Origin: Helicobacter pylori Shi112
GTDB taxonomy: Bacteria; Campylobacterota; Campylobacteria; Campylobacterales; Helicobacteraceae
Length of the DNA stretch: 64,000 bases
Direction: 5' to 3'
NCBI RefSeq assembly: GCF_000277405.1
Contig: NC_017741.1
Coordinates: forward strand, 744,001 to 808,000
The translations under genes were made by a program, and so were the position numbers. Of this stretch, positions 37,141-45,917 are shown piece after piece; positions within the stretch are counted from its first letter, which is position 1, and each line of letters begins with the position of its first letter. The notes beneath the pieces were generated by a model. The model had not been told where the DNA came from. It did no database searches and saw nothing but the letters and a program-made list of their open reading frames with translations.

Positions 37141-39390
37141 ATGAATAATAATAATAATACCCCACCCAAACCCCTAGAAGAAAGCCTGGATTTAAAAGAG
37201 TTTATCGCTCTTTTTAAAACTTTTTTTGCAAAAGAAAGAGATACTATTGCTTTAGAAAACGATCTCAAGCAAACTTTCACTTATTTAAACGAAGTGGATG
37301 TGATCGGTTTGCCTACCCCTAAAAGCGTGAAAGAAAGCAATCTCATTATCATCAAACTCACCAAATTAGGGACGCTCCATTTAGATGAAATTCATGAGAT
37401 TGTCAAACGATTGCGCTACATTGTCATTCTACAAAACGCTTTTAAAACTTTCACGCATTTAAAATTTCATGAACGCCTTAACGCTATTGTCCTGCCCCCT
37501 TTTTTTAATGATCTAATCGCTTTATTTGACGATGAGGGAAAAATCAAACAAGGGGCTAACGCTACCCTAGACGCTTTGAATGAAAGTTTGAACCGCCTTA
37601 AAAAAGAGAGCGCTAAAATCATTCACCATTACGCCCATTCTAAAGAGCTTGCCCCTTATTTAGTGGATACGCAAAGCCACCTTAAGCATGGTTATGAATG
37701 CCTTTTATTGAAAAGCGGGTTTTCTAGCGCGATTAAAGGCGTTGTGCTAGAAAGGAGCGCTAATGGCTATTTCTATCTTTTGCCTGAAAGCGTGCAAAAA
37801 ATCGCGCAAAAAATCGCACAAATTGATAATGAAATAGATTGCTGTATTGTTGAAATGTGTCAAACTCTAAGCCATAGCTTGCAAAAACACCTTTTATTTT
37901 TAAAATTCCTTTTTAAAGAATTTGATTTTTTAGACAGCTTGCAAGCCCGGCTTAATTTCGCTAAAGCCTACAATTTAGAATTTGTCATGCCAAGCTTTAC
38001 TCAAAAAAAAATGATTTTAGAAAACTTTTCGCACCCCATTTTAAAAGAGCCAAAGCCCTTAAATTTGAAGTTTGAAAAATCCATGCTCGCTGTTACCGGC
38101 GTGAATGCGGGCGGGAAAACCATGCTCTTAAAATCGCTTTTAAGCGCGGCTTTTTTAAGCAAGCATCTCATTGCTATGAAAATCAACGCCCATCATTCCA
38201 TTATCCCCTATTTTAAAGAAATCCACGCCATTATTAATGACCCCCAAAACAGCGCGAACAATATCTCTACTTTTGCCGGCAGAATGAAGCAATTTAGCGC
38301 TCTTTTATCCAAAGAAAACATGCTTTTAGGCGTTGATGAAATTGAGCTGGGGACTGACGCTGATGAAGCGAGCAGTTTGTATAAAACCCTGTTAGAAAAA
38401 TTGCTTAAACAAAACAACCAAATCATTATCACCACGCACCACAAACGCCTGAGCGTGTTAATGGCAGAAAACAAGGAAGTGGAATTACTAGCCGCTCTTT
38501 ATGATGAAGAAAAAGAACGGCCCACTTACACTTTTTTAAAAGGGGTTATTGGCAAAAGCTATGCGTTTGAAACCGCTTTGCGCTATGGCGTGCCGCATTT
38601 TTTGATTGAAAAAGCGAAAGCTTTCTATGGCGAAGATAAGGAAAAATTGAATGTTTTGATTGAAAATTCCAGCGCATTAGAAAGGGAATTGAAGCAAAAA
38701 AACGAACTTTTAGAGAACGCTTTAAAAGAGCAAGAAGATTTAAAAAACGCATGGCTTTTAGAAATGGAAAAACAAAAAGAAACCTTTCACAATAAAAAAT
38801 TGGAATTGGAAAAATCCTACCAACAAGCCCTAAATATCTTAAAAAGCGAAGTCGCTTCAAAAGATACCAGCTCCATGCATAAAGAAATCCATAAAGCGAG
38901 CGAAATTTTAAACAAGCATAAAACAAATCAAGAGATCCCGCAAATCATAACGAGCTTTCAAGCCAACGAAAAAGCGCGCTATAAAAATGAAAGCGTGCTG
39001 ATTGTGCAAATTTTAGACAAGGGCTATTATTGGATAGAAACCGAGCTTGGCATGCGTTTAAAAGCGCATGGGAGTTTGTTGAAAAAAATCCAAAAACCCC
39101 CTAAAAACAAATTCAAACCCCCTAAAACGACCATTCCTAAACCCCAAAAAGCGAGCTTACGCCTTGATTTAAGGGGGCAACGCAGCGAAGAAGCCCTAGA
39201 TTCACTAGACGCTTTTTTAAACGACGCGCTTTTAGGGGGCTTTGAAGAAGTGCTTATTTGCCATGGCAAGGGGAGCGGGATTTTAGAAAAGTTTGTGAAA
39301 GAATTTTTAAAAAACCACCCTAAAGTGGTAAGCTTTAGCGACGCTCCCATTAATTTAGGCGGTAGTGGGGTTAAAATCGTTAAATTGTAG
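37141..39390 (+). CDS. mutS2: MutS2 DNA-binding ATPase with Smr domain
   Basis: 749 residues. MutS-type ATPase core with Walker A GVNAGGKTMLL near residue 320 and Walker B LLGVDEIELGTDADEAS; a long coiled coil at about 500–590; C-terminal Smr nuclease domain (LDLRGQRSEEALDSLDAFL, HGKGSGIL). It lacks the MutS1 mismatch-recognition domain. H. pylori has no MutS1/MutL; MutS2 suppresses recombination and helps repair 8-oxoguanine (known). Confidence 0.94.
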   Translation: MNNNNNTPPKPLEESLDLKEFIALFKTFFAKERDTIALENDLKQTFTYLNEVDVIGLPTPKSVKESNLIIIKLTKLGTLHLDEIHEIVKRLRYIVILQNAFKTFTHLKFHERLNAIVLPPFFNDLIALFDDEGKIKQGANATLDALNESLNRLKKESAKIIHHYAHSKELAPYLVDTQSHLKHGYECLLLKSGFSSAIKGVVLERSANGYFYLLPESVQKIAQKIAQIDNEIDCCIVEMCQTLSHSLQKHLLFLKFLFKEFDFLDSLQARLNFAKAYNLEFVMPSFTQKKMILENFSHPILKEPKPLNLKFEKSMLAVTGVNAGGKTMLLKSLLSAAFLSKHLIAMKINAHHSIIPYFKEIHAIINDPQNSANNISTFAGRMKQFSALLSKENMLLGVDEIELGTDADEASSLYKTLLEKLLKQNNQIIITTHHKRLSVLMAENKEVELLAALYDEEKERPTYTFLKGVIGKSYAFETALRYGVPHFLIEKAKAFYGEDKEKLNVLIENSSALERELKQKNELLENALKEQEDLKNAWLLEMEKQKETFHNKKLELEKSYQQALNILKSEVASKDTSSMHKEIHKASEILNKHKTNQEIPQIITSFQANEKARYKNESVLIVQILDKGYYWIETELGMRLKAHGSLLKKIQKPPKNKFKPPKTTIPKPQKASLRLDLRGQRSEEALDSLDAFLNDALLGGFEEVLICHGKGSGILEKFVKEFLKNHPKVVSFSDAPINLGGSGVKIVKL

Positions 39391-39472
39391 TTTTTGGCGC
39401 TTTTTATGGGGGATTAATACAAAAATCCGCTTTAAATTATAAAGCCATTTTACACCAACACTCAATGAGAAC

Positions 39473-39506
39473 AAAGCCTTTTTAAAAGAGCGTTAAAAAG
39501 GGCTTT
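39473..39506. terminator. Bidirectional terminator between mutS2 and ppa
   Basis: AAAGCCTTTTT pairs with AAAAAGGGCTTT (one bulged G) across an 11-nt loop. It lies in the 148-bp gap between convergent mutS2 and ppa. The stem's A/T tails supply U-runs in both directions. Confidence 0.7.
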
Positions 39507-39538
39507 AAGCTTAATTGAGCCAAAACCCTTAAAAATCT

Positions 39539-40060
39539 TTAGCCTTGATAGGCTTTTATCGCTTTCTCTAAAACCTTAATCGCGCTCTCTTTGTTTTCAA
39601 ACCCCTTGACTTTCACCCATTTATTAGGCTCTAAATCCTTGTAAGTTTCAAAAAAATGCTTGATTTTATCTAAAGTGTGTTTGGATAAATCATTAATATC
39701 TTTGACATAGGAATGCGTGGGATCAATCTTATCTATGGGTAGAGCGAGCAATTTTTCATCCATCCCGCTTTCATCTTCCATGTTCAAAACCCCAACCAAG
39801 CGCGCTTTCACCACGCTCCCGGCTTGAAAAGCCACATCGCTTAAAACAAGCGCATCTACAGGGTCGCCATCAGATCCTAGAGTGTTAGGCACAAAGCCAT
39901 AATTTGCGGGGTAATTTTGCGCCCCATAAAGCACCCTATCCACCATTAAAGCCCCGCTTTCTTTATCCAATTCATACTTGATATTAGAATGCTTGGATAT
40001 TTCAATCACCACGCACAAAGCGTTAGCGTCATGGCTAATTTCTAGTTTTTCTAAATTCAT
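39539..40060 (-). CDS. ppa: Inorganic pyrophosphatase
   Basis: Family I soluble pyrophosphatase of 173 residues. Signature DGDPVDALVL, with NYPANYGFVPNTL and DKIDPTHSYVKDINDL. Hydrolyses PPi from biosynthesis. Ribosome site AAAGGAGA 7 nt before the ATG. Confidence 0.96.
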   Translation of the reverse strand: MNLEKLEISHDANALCVVIEISKHSNIKYELDKESGALMVDRVLYGAQNYPANYGFVPNTLGSDGDPVDALVLSDVAFQAGSVVKARLVGVLNMEDESGMDEKLLALPIDKIDPTHSYVKDINDLSKHTLDKIKHFFETYKDLEPNKWVKVKGFENKESAIKVLEKAIKAYQG

Positions 40061-40115
40061 TGCAATCTCCTTTGAATAATAAAAAAGACTTATTCTAACA
40101 TAAAGCCCGCTCTTT

Positions 40116-41463
40116 TTAAACCCCTTTAGGGGTTTTTAAATGATCGTATTGTTTGCTGTATTTGTGAAAGGCTCTCAAGCACTTTTTGGTGTTTAATTGA
40201 TCATAAAAAAGATTATCAAAATAAGACTTTTTAGGGGGCTTTAATGAAATATCAGGCTTTTTCGCATTTTGAATGGTGCTATTGAAAGCATGCTTATTCA
40301 AAGAAACAGGGCAAGGCACATAGGTAAAATTAGCAATATCATGGTAAGTGGGGTTGTTTATGAACATATCCACCGGCTCTATGATTTTAAAACGCTCCGT
40401 GGCTTCTATAAAAGTTTTAGCGCCCTTAGGCGTGAGGTAGTAGCCGGCTGTAGTAGAAACATACACGCTAGTGAGGTAAAAATGCTCTAAAAAAAAGGCT
40501 TCTTTTTCACTATCAGCACGCCTTTCCCAAAAGGTCTCTTTAATGTTTGCCTCTTTTGCCAATAAGGATTCGTATTTTCCTGTGAGATCATCGTATTTTC
40601 CTGTGAGATCATCGTATTTTCCTGTGAGATCATCGTATTTTCCTGTGAGATCATCGTATTTTCCTGTGAGATCATCGTATTTTCCTGTGAGATCATCGTA
40701 TTTTCCTGTGAGATCATCGTATTTTCCTGTGAGATCATCGTATTTTGCCACGAGTTTCTTATACACTTCTGTCCGAGCTAAAATATTTCCAATGAAATGG
40801 TTGAGTTTCCTTTTAATTTTTTTAAAAACCACTTGATTAAAAGAGATTTTTTGGGGCGCTATTTTGCAAGGATCAAATGGTTCTTTGGGGTTTTGTTGCG
40901 TTTCAATAACCAAATCTTGTTGCGTATCTTGTGTGGAATTGGGGGGGGGGGGGGGTAACTTCATGGTTTTCAATAGTCTCTTCAATCTCTGTATAATCAA
41001 TCTCTTCAGCCTCTGTATAGATAGGGAGAGCGCACAAATTGGTTTTATGGCCTCCCCAATAATGCCCATAGAGTCTCACAAAATCAAAAGGGCTTTTCAG
41101 GCAATCTTCTAAGGCTTGCATGAAGTTAGGCTCTAGCGCTACATCATCTTCTAAAATGGCGACCGGTTGGTTTGTTTTAACGCATTCTTTCCATAAAAGA
41201 TAATGGCTTAAATAGCACCCAAATTCTTGGGGCAATAACTCTTGATAACAATAATCAGAATGGAACCAATCGGATTTTAACATGCTTTGCGCATCATAAA
41301 GTTCTTGAACGAATTTTTCAAAATCTTCGTGTTTGGGGCTAATAGCGTCAAAGATTTGAAAAACACAACGCCCTTTAAATTTTTCATTGGATTCTGAAAC
41401 GAGTTTTTCAGTATCCAAACGCCTTTGACTTTCTTTTAAAGAAATGATATAAACTTGTATCAA
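40116..41463 (-). CDS. GT25-type LPS glycosyltransferase copy 1, phase OFF, with heptad repeats (HP0619-like)
   Basis: Starts at TTG (41463) after AGGAG. The N-terminal half (MIQVYIISLKESQRRLD, AILEDDVALEPNF with the acidic EDD motif) ends after a C15 tract, at a stop following TPPPPQFHTRY. The C-terminal half (HFYLTSVYVSTTAGYYLTPKGAKTFIEA, IEPVDMFINN) continues in another frame. The span of 1348 nt is one over a multiple of three, so 14 C would give 448 residues. Between the halves are eight DDLTGKY heptads. Probably transfers a hexose to LPS core or O-chain; donor and linkage cannot be told. It is a paralogue of the next gene. Confidence 0.85.
40571..40738 (-). repeat. Eight tandem 21-bp units encoding DDLTGKY heptads
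   Basis: Eight identical 21-bp units (plus strand cgtattttcctgtgagatca plus t). A multiple of three, so copy changes keep frame. They form a predicted alpha-helical or coiled spacer in glycosyltransferase copy 1. Absent from copy 2. Confidence 0.95.
40941..40955 (-). repeat. C15 tract (G15 on plus) in glycosyltransferase copy 1
   Basis: Fifteen identical bases within the coding region. Fourteen or seventeen would join the N- and C-terminal frames; fifteen does not. A typical slipped-strand contingency site. Confidence 0.92.
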
Positions 41464-41515
41464 ATGAACTCCTAAATATGGTATTTTATTCTACCATAAA
41501 GTTTTTTCATTCTTT

Positions 41516-42514
41516 TTAAACCTCTTTAGGGGTTTTTAAATGATCGTATTGCTTGTTGTATTTGTGAAAGGCTTTTAAACGCTTTTTAGCATTGAGACTA
41601 TAAAAGAAAAGCTCCCTAAAAGTTGATTTTTTAGGCGGAAGCGGGTAGGATTTCAAGCTCTTTTTTTGGGGCTTTTGAATCGTGCTGTCTAAAGAATGCT
41701 CACTTAAAGAAACAGGGCAAGGCACATAGGTAAAATTAGCAATATCATGGTAAGCGGAATTGTCCATAAACATATCCACCGGCTCTATGATTTTAAAACG
41801 CTCCGTGGCTTCTATAAAAGTTTTAGCACCCTTAGGGGTTAAGTGATAACCGGCTGTAGAAGCCACATACACGCTGGTAAGGTAAAAATGCTCTAAAAAA
41901 AAGGCTTCTTTTTCATGCGTTGAGTAATAGCTTTTTTGTATTTTTTTGAGAATATAGTGGATGACTTTATGGGTAGAAAGATTTAAAAATCTAGAAACAT
42001 CAAAAAATTTTTTAAATTTTTCTAAAATAGGGTTATTTTTAAAAGGATAATCAAAGGGAGGAAATACAAATTCTTTGGGTAAAACATGGAATTTTGTCTC
42101 GTGGTAATACCAATAGCACCCATAAAGTCTCACAAAATCAAAAGGGCTTTTCAAGCAATCTTCTAAGGCTTGCATAAAGTTAGATTCTAGCGCTACATCA
42201 TCTTCTAAAATGACGACCGGTTGGTTTGTTTTAACGCATTCTTTCCATAAAAGATAATGGCTTAAATAGCACCCTAATTCAGGCAAAGTCAAACCATCGC
42301 CAACATAAGAATGGAACCAATCGGATTTTAACATGCTTTGCGCATCATAAAGTTCTTGAACGAATTTTTCAAAATCTTCGTGTTTGGGGCTAATAGCGTC
42401 AAAGATTTGAAAAACACAACGCCCTTTAAATTTTTCATTGGATTCTGAAACGAGTTTTTCAGTATCCAAACGCCTTTGACTTTCTTTTAAAGAAATGATA
42501 TAGACACAAATCAC
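41516..42514 (-). CDS. GT25-type LPS glycosyltransferase copy 2, intact
   Basis: 332 residues from GTG at 42514, with AAAGGAG 8 nt upstream. The first about 68 residues match copy 1 almost exactly (MICVYIISLKESQRRLD…MLKSDWFHS), and the C-terminal 130 residues match closely (LTPKGAKTFIEATERF, IEPVDMFMDN). Only the centre (about residues 130–200) differs, with HETKFHVLPKEF and a basic helical stretch in place of the poly-Pro and heptads. EDDVALE is the putative metal or catalytic motif. It has no homopolymer switch. It lies 25 bp downstream of adk. Confidence 0.87.
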   Translation of the reverse strand: MICVYIISLKESQRRLDTEKLVSESNEKFKGRCVFQIFDAISPKHEDFEKFVQELYDAQSMLKSDWFHSYVGDGLTLPELGCYLSHYLLWKECVKTNQPVVILEDDVALESNFMQALEDCLKSPFDFVRLYGCYWYYHETKFHVLPKEFVFPPFDYPFKNNPILEKFKKFFDVSRFLNLSTHKVIHYILKKIQKSYYSTHEKEAFFLEHFYLTSVYVASTAGYHLTPKGAKTFIEATERFKIIEPVDMFMDNSAYHDIANFTYVPCPVSLSEHSLDSTIQKPQKKSLKSYPLPPKKSTFRELFFYSLNAKKRLKAFHKYNKQYDHLKTPKEV

Positions 42515-42539
42515 AGCTCATTCTCCTTTAGGGTGCATT

Positions 42540-43115
42540 TTAATTCCCAAAAGACAAAATATACTCTTGCATTTCATGCACGATTTCTTCAATGCTTCTT
42601 TCACCATTGATCGCTTTATACACCTTCTTATTCTTGTAAAAATTTTGGATCTCACCCAACGGATCCAAAAACACCCGCATGCGGTTATGAAACACCACCT
42701 CATTATCATCAGCCCCCCTAGAGCGCCCTAAAACCCTTTCTTTAGCGGTGTTTTCACTCACTTCCACTTCAATCACGCTTTTTAAAACCACTTCGTTTTG
42801 AGCGCTCAATTCCTTATTTAAAGCCTGCATTTGTTCCACGCTCCTAGGATAGCCATCAATTAAAATGATCCCCTTACTAGAGCTTTTAATCGCTGAAAGG
42901 ATCGTTTCTACCACAATTTCTAAAGGCACTAATTCGCCTTGAGAAGTGAATTTCTCAATCAATAAGCCTCGCTCGGTCTTTTTAGCGCTCTCAGCCCTTA
43001 GTAAATCCCCGGTAGAAAAATGAGCGATTTTTTCGCTGTTATTCTTAGTGATAAGCTCTGCATCGGTGGTTTTACCACTCCCTGGGGCTCCAATAATCAA
43101 AAATAGTTGTTTCAT
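42540..43115 (-). CDS. adk: Adenylate kinase
   Basis: 191 residues, short form without the zinc lid. P-loop [21 protein letters not shown], and [10 protein letters not shown] in the lid region. Converts AMP plus ATP to 2 ADP. Ribosome site AAAGGATAAG; 16 bp after aspS. Confidence 0.95.
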   Translation of the reverse strand: MKQLFLIIGAPGSGKTTDAELITKNNSEKIAHFSTGDLLRAESAKKTERGLLIEKFTSQGELVPLEIVVETILSAIKSSSKGIILIDGYPRSVEQMQALNKELSAQNEVVLKSVIEVEVSENTAKERVLGRSRGADDNEVVFHNRMRVFLDPLGEIQNFYKNKKVYKAINGERSIEEIVHEMQEYILSFGN

Positions 43116-43131
43116 ATCTTATCCTTTCAAA

Positions 43132-44865
43132 TTATTTTCTTAAGCGAATGTGTAATTCTCTTAGTTGCTCTTCGTTAATGGGGCTAGGAGCGTCAGTCAA
43201 TAAACATGAAGCTTTTTGCGTTTTAGGGAAAGCGATCACATCTCTAATGCTACTGGATTTGGTCATTAGCATGATCAAGCGATCAAAGCCTATCGCAAAG
43301 CCCCCATGAGGAGGAGCGCCAAACTTTAGCGCCTCTAGTAAAAAGCCAAATTTCTTTTGCGCTTCCTCTTCGTGGATATTGATTTTTTCAAAGACTTTTT
43401 TTTGCATTTCTTCTTTATGAATCCTTATGCTCCCCCCACCAAGCTCCACGCCATTAAGCACCACATCATACGCATGCGCTTCAATCTCTTCTAAATCTTT
43501 GCATTCTATATTTTTAGGCATCGTAAAAGGGTGGTGCGCGGCATGATAGCCGTTTTCGGTTTTTTCAAACATGGGGAAATTGACTACCCATAAGAAATTT
43601 AAAGCGTCTTTATCAATCAAGTCAAGCGTTTCCGCCACCTTCAAGCGCAAACGCCCCATGTAATCTAACACGATTTTTTTATCCCCGGCTCCAAAAAAGA
43701 CAATATCCCCGGTTTTTGCACCAGTTTTTTCTAAAATATTCTTAAGCCCCTTTTCGCTTAAAAATTTAACTAAAGGCCCTTTAACCCCATCTTCTTTAAT
43801 TTGCAAATACGCTAAGCCTTGAGCCCCAAATTGGCGCACAAATTCTTCTAATTCTTTTAAAACGCTGCGGCTAAAAATCGCATCAGCCCCCTTAACATTC
43901 AAAGCTTTAATGCGTTTGTTTTTAGGATCTTGCGCGATATTAGAAAAAATAGCGTTTGAGCTGTCCATAAAACAATCCCCCACTTCTATTAAAGGCAATC
44001 CAAAGCGTAAATCCGGCTTATCGCTCCCGTAATTTTCCATCGCTTCCTTATAAGGCATGCGTTTAAAAGGTTTAGAAATATTATGCCCAATCGCTTTAAA
44101 AATCTCTTGCAACAAATCTTCCACCACGCCCATCACATCATTTTCACTACAAAAACTCATTTCCGCATCAATTTGCGTGAATTCTGGCTGCCTGTCCGCT
44201 CTCAAATCTTCATCTCTAAAGCAACGAGCGATTTGAAAATACCTGTCCATTCCCCCCACCATTAAAAGCTGTTTGAACAATTGCGGGCTTTGAGGGAGCG
44301 CGAAAAATTCGCCCTCATGCACCCTGCTTGGCACTAAATAATCCCTAGCCCCCTCAGGCGTGGTTTTAGACAAAATGGGGGTTTCAATCTCTAAAAAGCC
44401 CTTTTGGGCTAAAGCGTTACGAGCGATTAGAGCCACTTCGCTGCGCAATTTAAAGATTTCATAAGCGTTCAAAGAGCGCAAATCCAAATAGCGGTATTTC
44501 AAGCGCAAATCTTCATTCACATTTTTATTGCCAATTTCAATCGGTGGGGTAGCGCTTTTATTTTCAATGACTAACTCTTCTAAAACAATTTCAATTTTAC
44601 CGGTCTTTAGTTTAGGGTTTTCTAACCCGGGCCCTCTTAAACGCGTTTTTCCTTTAGCCACTAGCACAAATTCACTCCTAACTTCTAAAGCCTTTTCATA
44701 AGCCTTAGAGCTAGGATCACAAACTAGTTGCACTAAACCGCTTTTATCCCTTAAATCAATAAAAACCACGCCTCCATGGTCTCTATAAGTGTTACACCAC
44801 CCGGCCACTTTGATGGTTTTACCCACATCTTTTTCACTAATTTCTGCACAGAAATGACTTCGCAT
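43132..44865 (-). CDS. aspS: Aspartyl-tRNA synthetase, probably non-discriminating
   Basis: Class II synthetase of 577 residues, bacterial type with the GAD insertion. Anticodon-binding OB fold at the start ([22 protein letters not shown]), motif 2 [20 protein letters not shown], motif 3 [12 protein letters not shown]. In H. pylori AspRS also charges tRNAAsn and relies on GatCAB (known), consistent with gatB in this window. Confidence 0.95.
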   Translation of the reverse strand: MRSHFCAEISEKDVGKTIKVAGWCNTYRDHGGVVFIDLRDKSGLVQLVCDPSSKAYEKALEVRSEFVLVAKGKTRLRGPGLENPKLKTGKIEIVLEELVIENKSATPPIEIGNKNVNEDLRLKYRYLDLRSLNAYEIFKLRSEVALIARNALAQKGFLEIETPILSKTTPEGARDYLVPSRVHEGEFFALPQSPQLFKQLLMVGGMDRYFQIARCFRDEDLRADRQPEFTQIDAEMSFCSENDVMGVVEDLLQEIFKAIGHNISKPFKRMPYKEAMENYGSDKPDLRFGLPLIEVGDCFMDSSNAIFSNIAQDPKNKRIKALNVKGADAIFSRSVLKELEEFVRQFGAQGLAYLQIKEDGVKGPLVKFLSEKGLKNILEKTGAKTGDIVFFGAGDKKIVLDYMGRLRLKVAETLDLIDKDALNFLWVVNFPMFEKTENGYHAAHHPFTMPKNIECKDLEEIEAHAYDVVLNGVELGGGSIRIHKEEMQKKVFEKINIHEEEAQKKFGFLLEALKFGAPPHGGFAIGFDRLIMLMTKSSSIRDVIAFPKTQKASCLLTDAPSPINEEQLRELHIRLRK

Positions 44866-44898
44866 GTTTTATCCCTTTAATTAAAACAAAAATTAAAT

Positions 44899-45840
44899 TT
44901 ATGAAAGCGTTTTTTTAAGCATTTCATGGATTTCAAGAATGTTAGATTTTACCACAAAACCATCCGCTTCTAAAGATTGGGCTAATTGGCGGTTAGAATC
45001 GCTGCTCATGGACGAATTGATAATCACAGGAAGATGCTCAGTCCTGCTATCAGCTTTAATGGTTTTTAGCACTTCAAACCCTGAAATAACAGGCATTTCT
45101 AAATCCGTAATGACCACGCCGACTTGTTGGTAATGTTCTTTTTCATACAAATAATCCAACAATTCTTTTCCGTTTGGAAAGGCTAAATAACGCAATTCTA
45201 AGGTTTGAACGATTTTTTCTAGGGTTTTAAGAGCGCTCAAGGAGTCTTCAGCGATTAAAATGAGTTTTTGGCTTTGAATGGCTTCTATGCAACGCAAAGT
45301 CAAATCGTCTAAATCTTTCAAGCTAGGGAAAACATCGCTAATCATCTTTTCCACATCTAAGATCTGCACCACTCGTTCTTCATCAAAACGAGTGATAGCG
45401 CTAAGCTTACCCTCTTCATTAATGCCTTGTTTGTCCCCGGTGCTAATCTCAGTCCAATTTTTATGAATGATCCTTTCAATTTTTAAAACCTTTAGAGCGA
45501 TGGAATGGTTAGAAAAATGGCACACAATCACCAAATTATGCTCATCTTTAACGCTGCATTCTTTTAAATTGCGACTTGTATCACTAGCGTTATAATGCAA
45601 CCACCTTTTCACATCCACTAAAGGGATAGACTCGCCCCTAATACTAAGAAATCCAAGCATCACGCCATCGCTCCCCCCAAGAATCTCTGTAACCTCCCCA
45701 TCATAATGGATAATTTCTCGGATCTTAAAAATGTTTAAGCCATAAAGTTGGGCGTCTTTTTCTCCATCCAATCTAAAACACAAAAATTGCGCTTCGTTGT
45801 TTAAGTGCAACGAAGTCGTTTTGTCAATGCCTCTTACCAC
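44899..45840 (-). CDS. cheV2: Chemotaxis coupling protein CheV2
   Basis: 313 residues: a CheW-like domain (about 15–165, LYGLNIFKIREIIHYDGEV, LSIRGESIPLVDVKRWL) and a CheY-type receiver domain (about 190–310). IAEDSLSAL gives the acidic pocket, phospho-acceptor Asp near residue 246 in VVITDLEMP, and VVKS the conserved Lys. H. pylori has three CheV paralogues; the number 2 comes from its position between aspS and ligA. Divergent from ligA. Confidence 0.9.
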   Translation of the reverse strand: MVRGIDKTTSLHLNNEAQFLCFRLDGEKDAQLYGLNIFKIREIIHYDGEVTEILGGSDGVMLGFLSIRGESIPLVDVKRWLHYNASDTSRNLKECSVKDEHNLVIVCHFSNHSIALKVLKIERIIHKNWTEISTGDKQGINEEGKLSAITRFDEERVVQILDVEKMISDVFPSLKDLDDLTLRCIEAIQSQKLILIAEDSLSALKTLEKIVQTLELRYLAFPNGKELLDYLYEKEHYQQVGVVITDLEMPVISGFEVLKTIKADSRTEHLPVIINSSMSSDSNRQLAQSLEADGFVVKSNILEIHEMLKKTLS

Positions 45841-45876
45841 CTAATTTCCCCTAAAGCCCTATCAAAGATTAAATGT

Positions 45877-45882
45877 TATAAT
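45877..45882 (+). promoter_or_regulatory. -10 element of ligA
   Basis: TATAAT on plus, 36 nt before the ligA ATG. It lies in the 77-bp gap between divergent cheV2 and ligA. Confidence 0.55.
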
Positions 45883-45917
45883 ACTACCCTAATTTAGTTT
45901 AAAAGGTTTTTACAGAC

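Noticed and set aside
40487..40836. Open frames full of MISQENT (minus) or YFPVRSS (plus) repeats
   Set aside because: A 21-bp array without stops in one unit is open in several frames. Only the DDLTGKY frame joins to glycosyltransferase domains.
40903..41463. The 186-residue N-terminal half of glycosyltransferase copy 1 as an independent gene
   Set aside because: Its C-terminal partner continues in another frame across a C15 tract, and copy 2 shows the full-length organisation, so it is an OFF-phase fragment.
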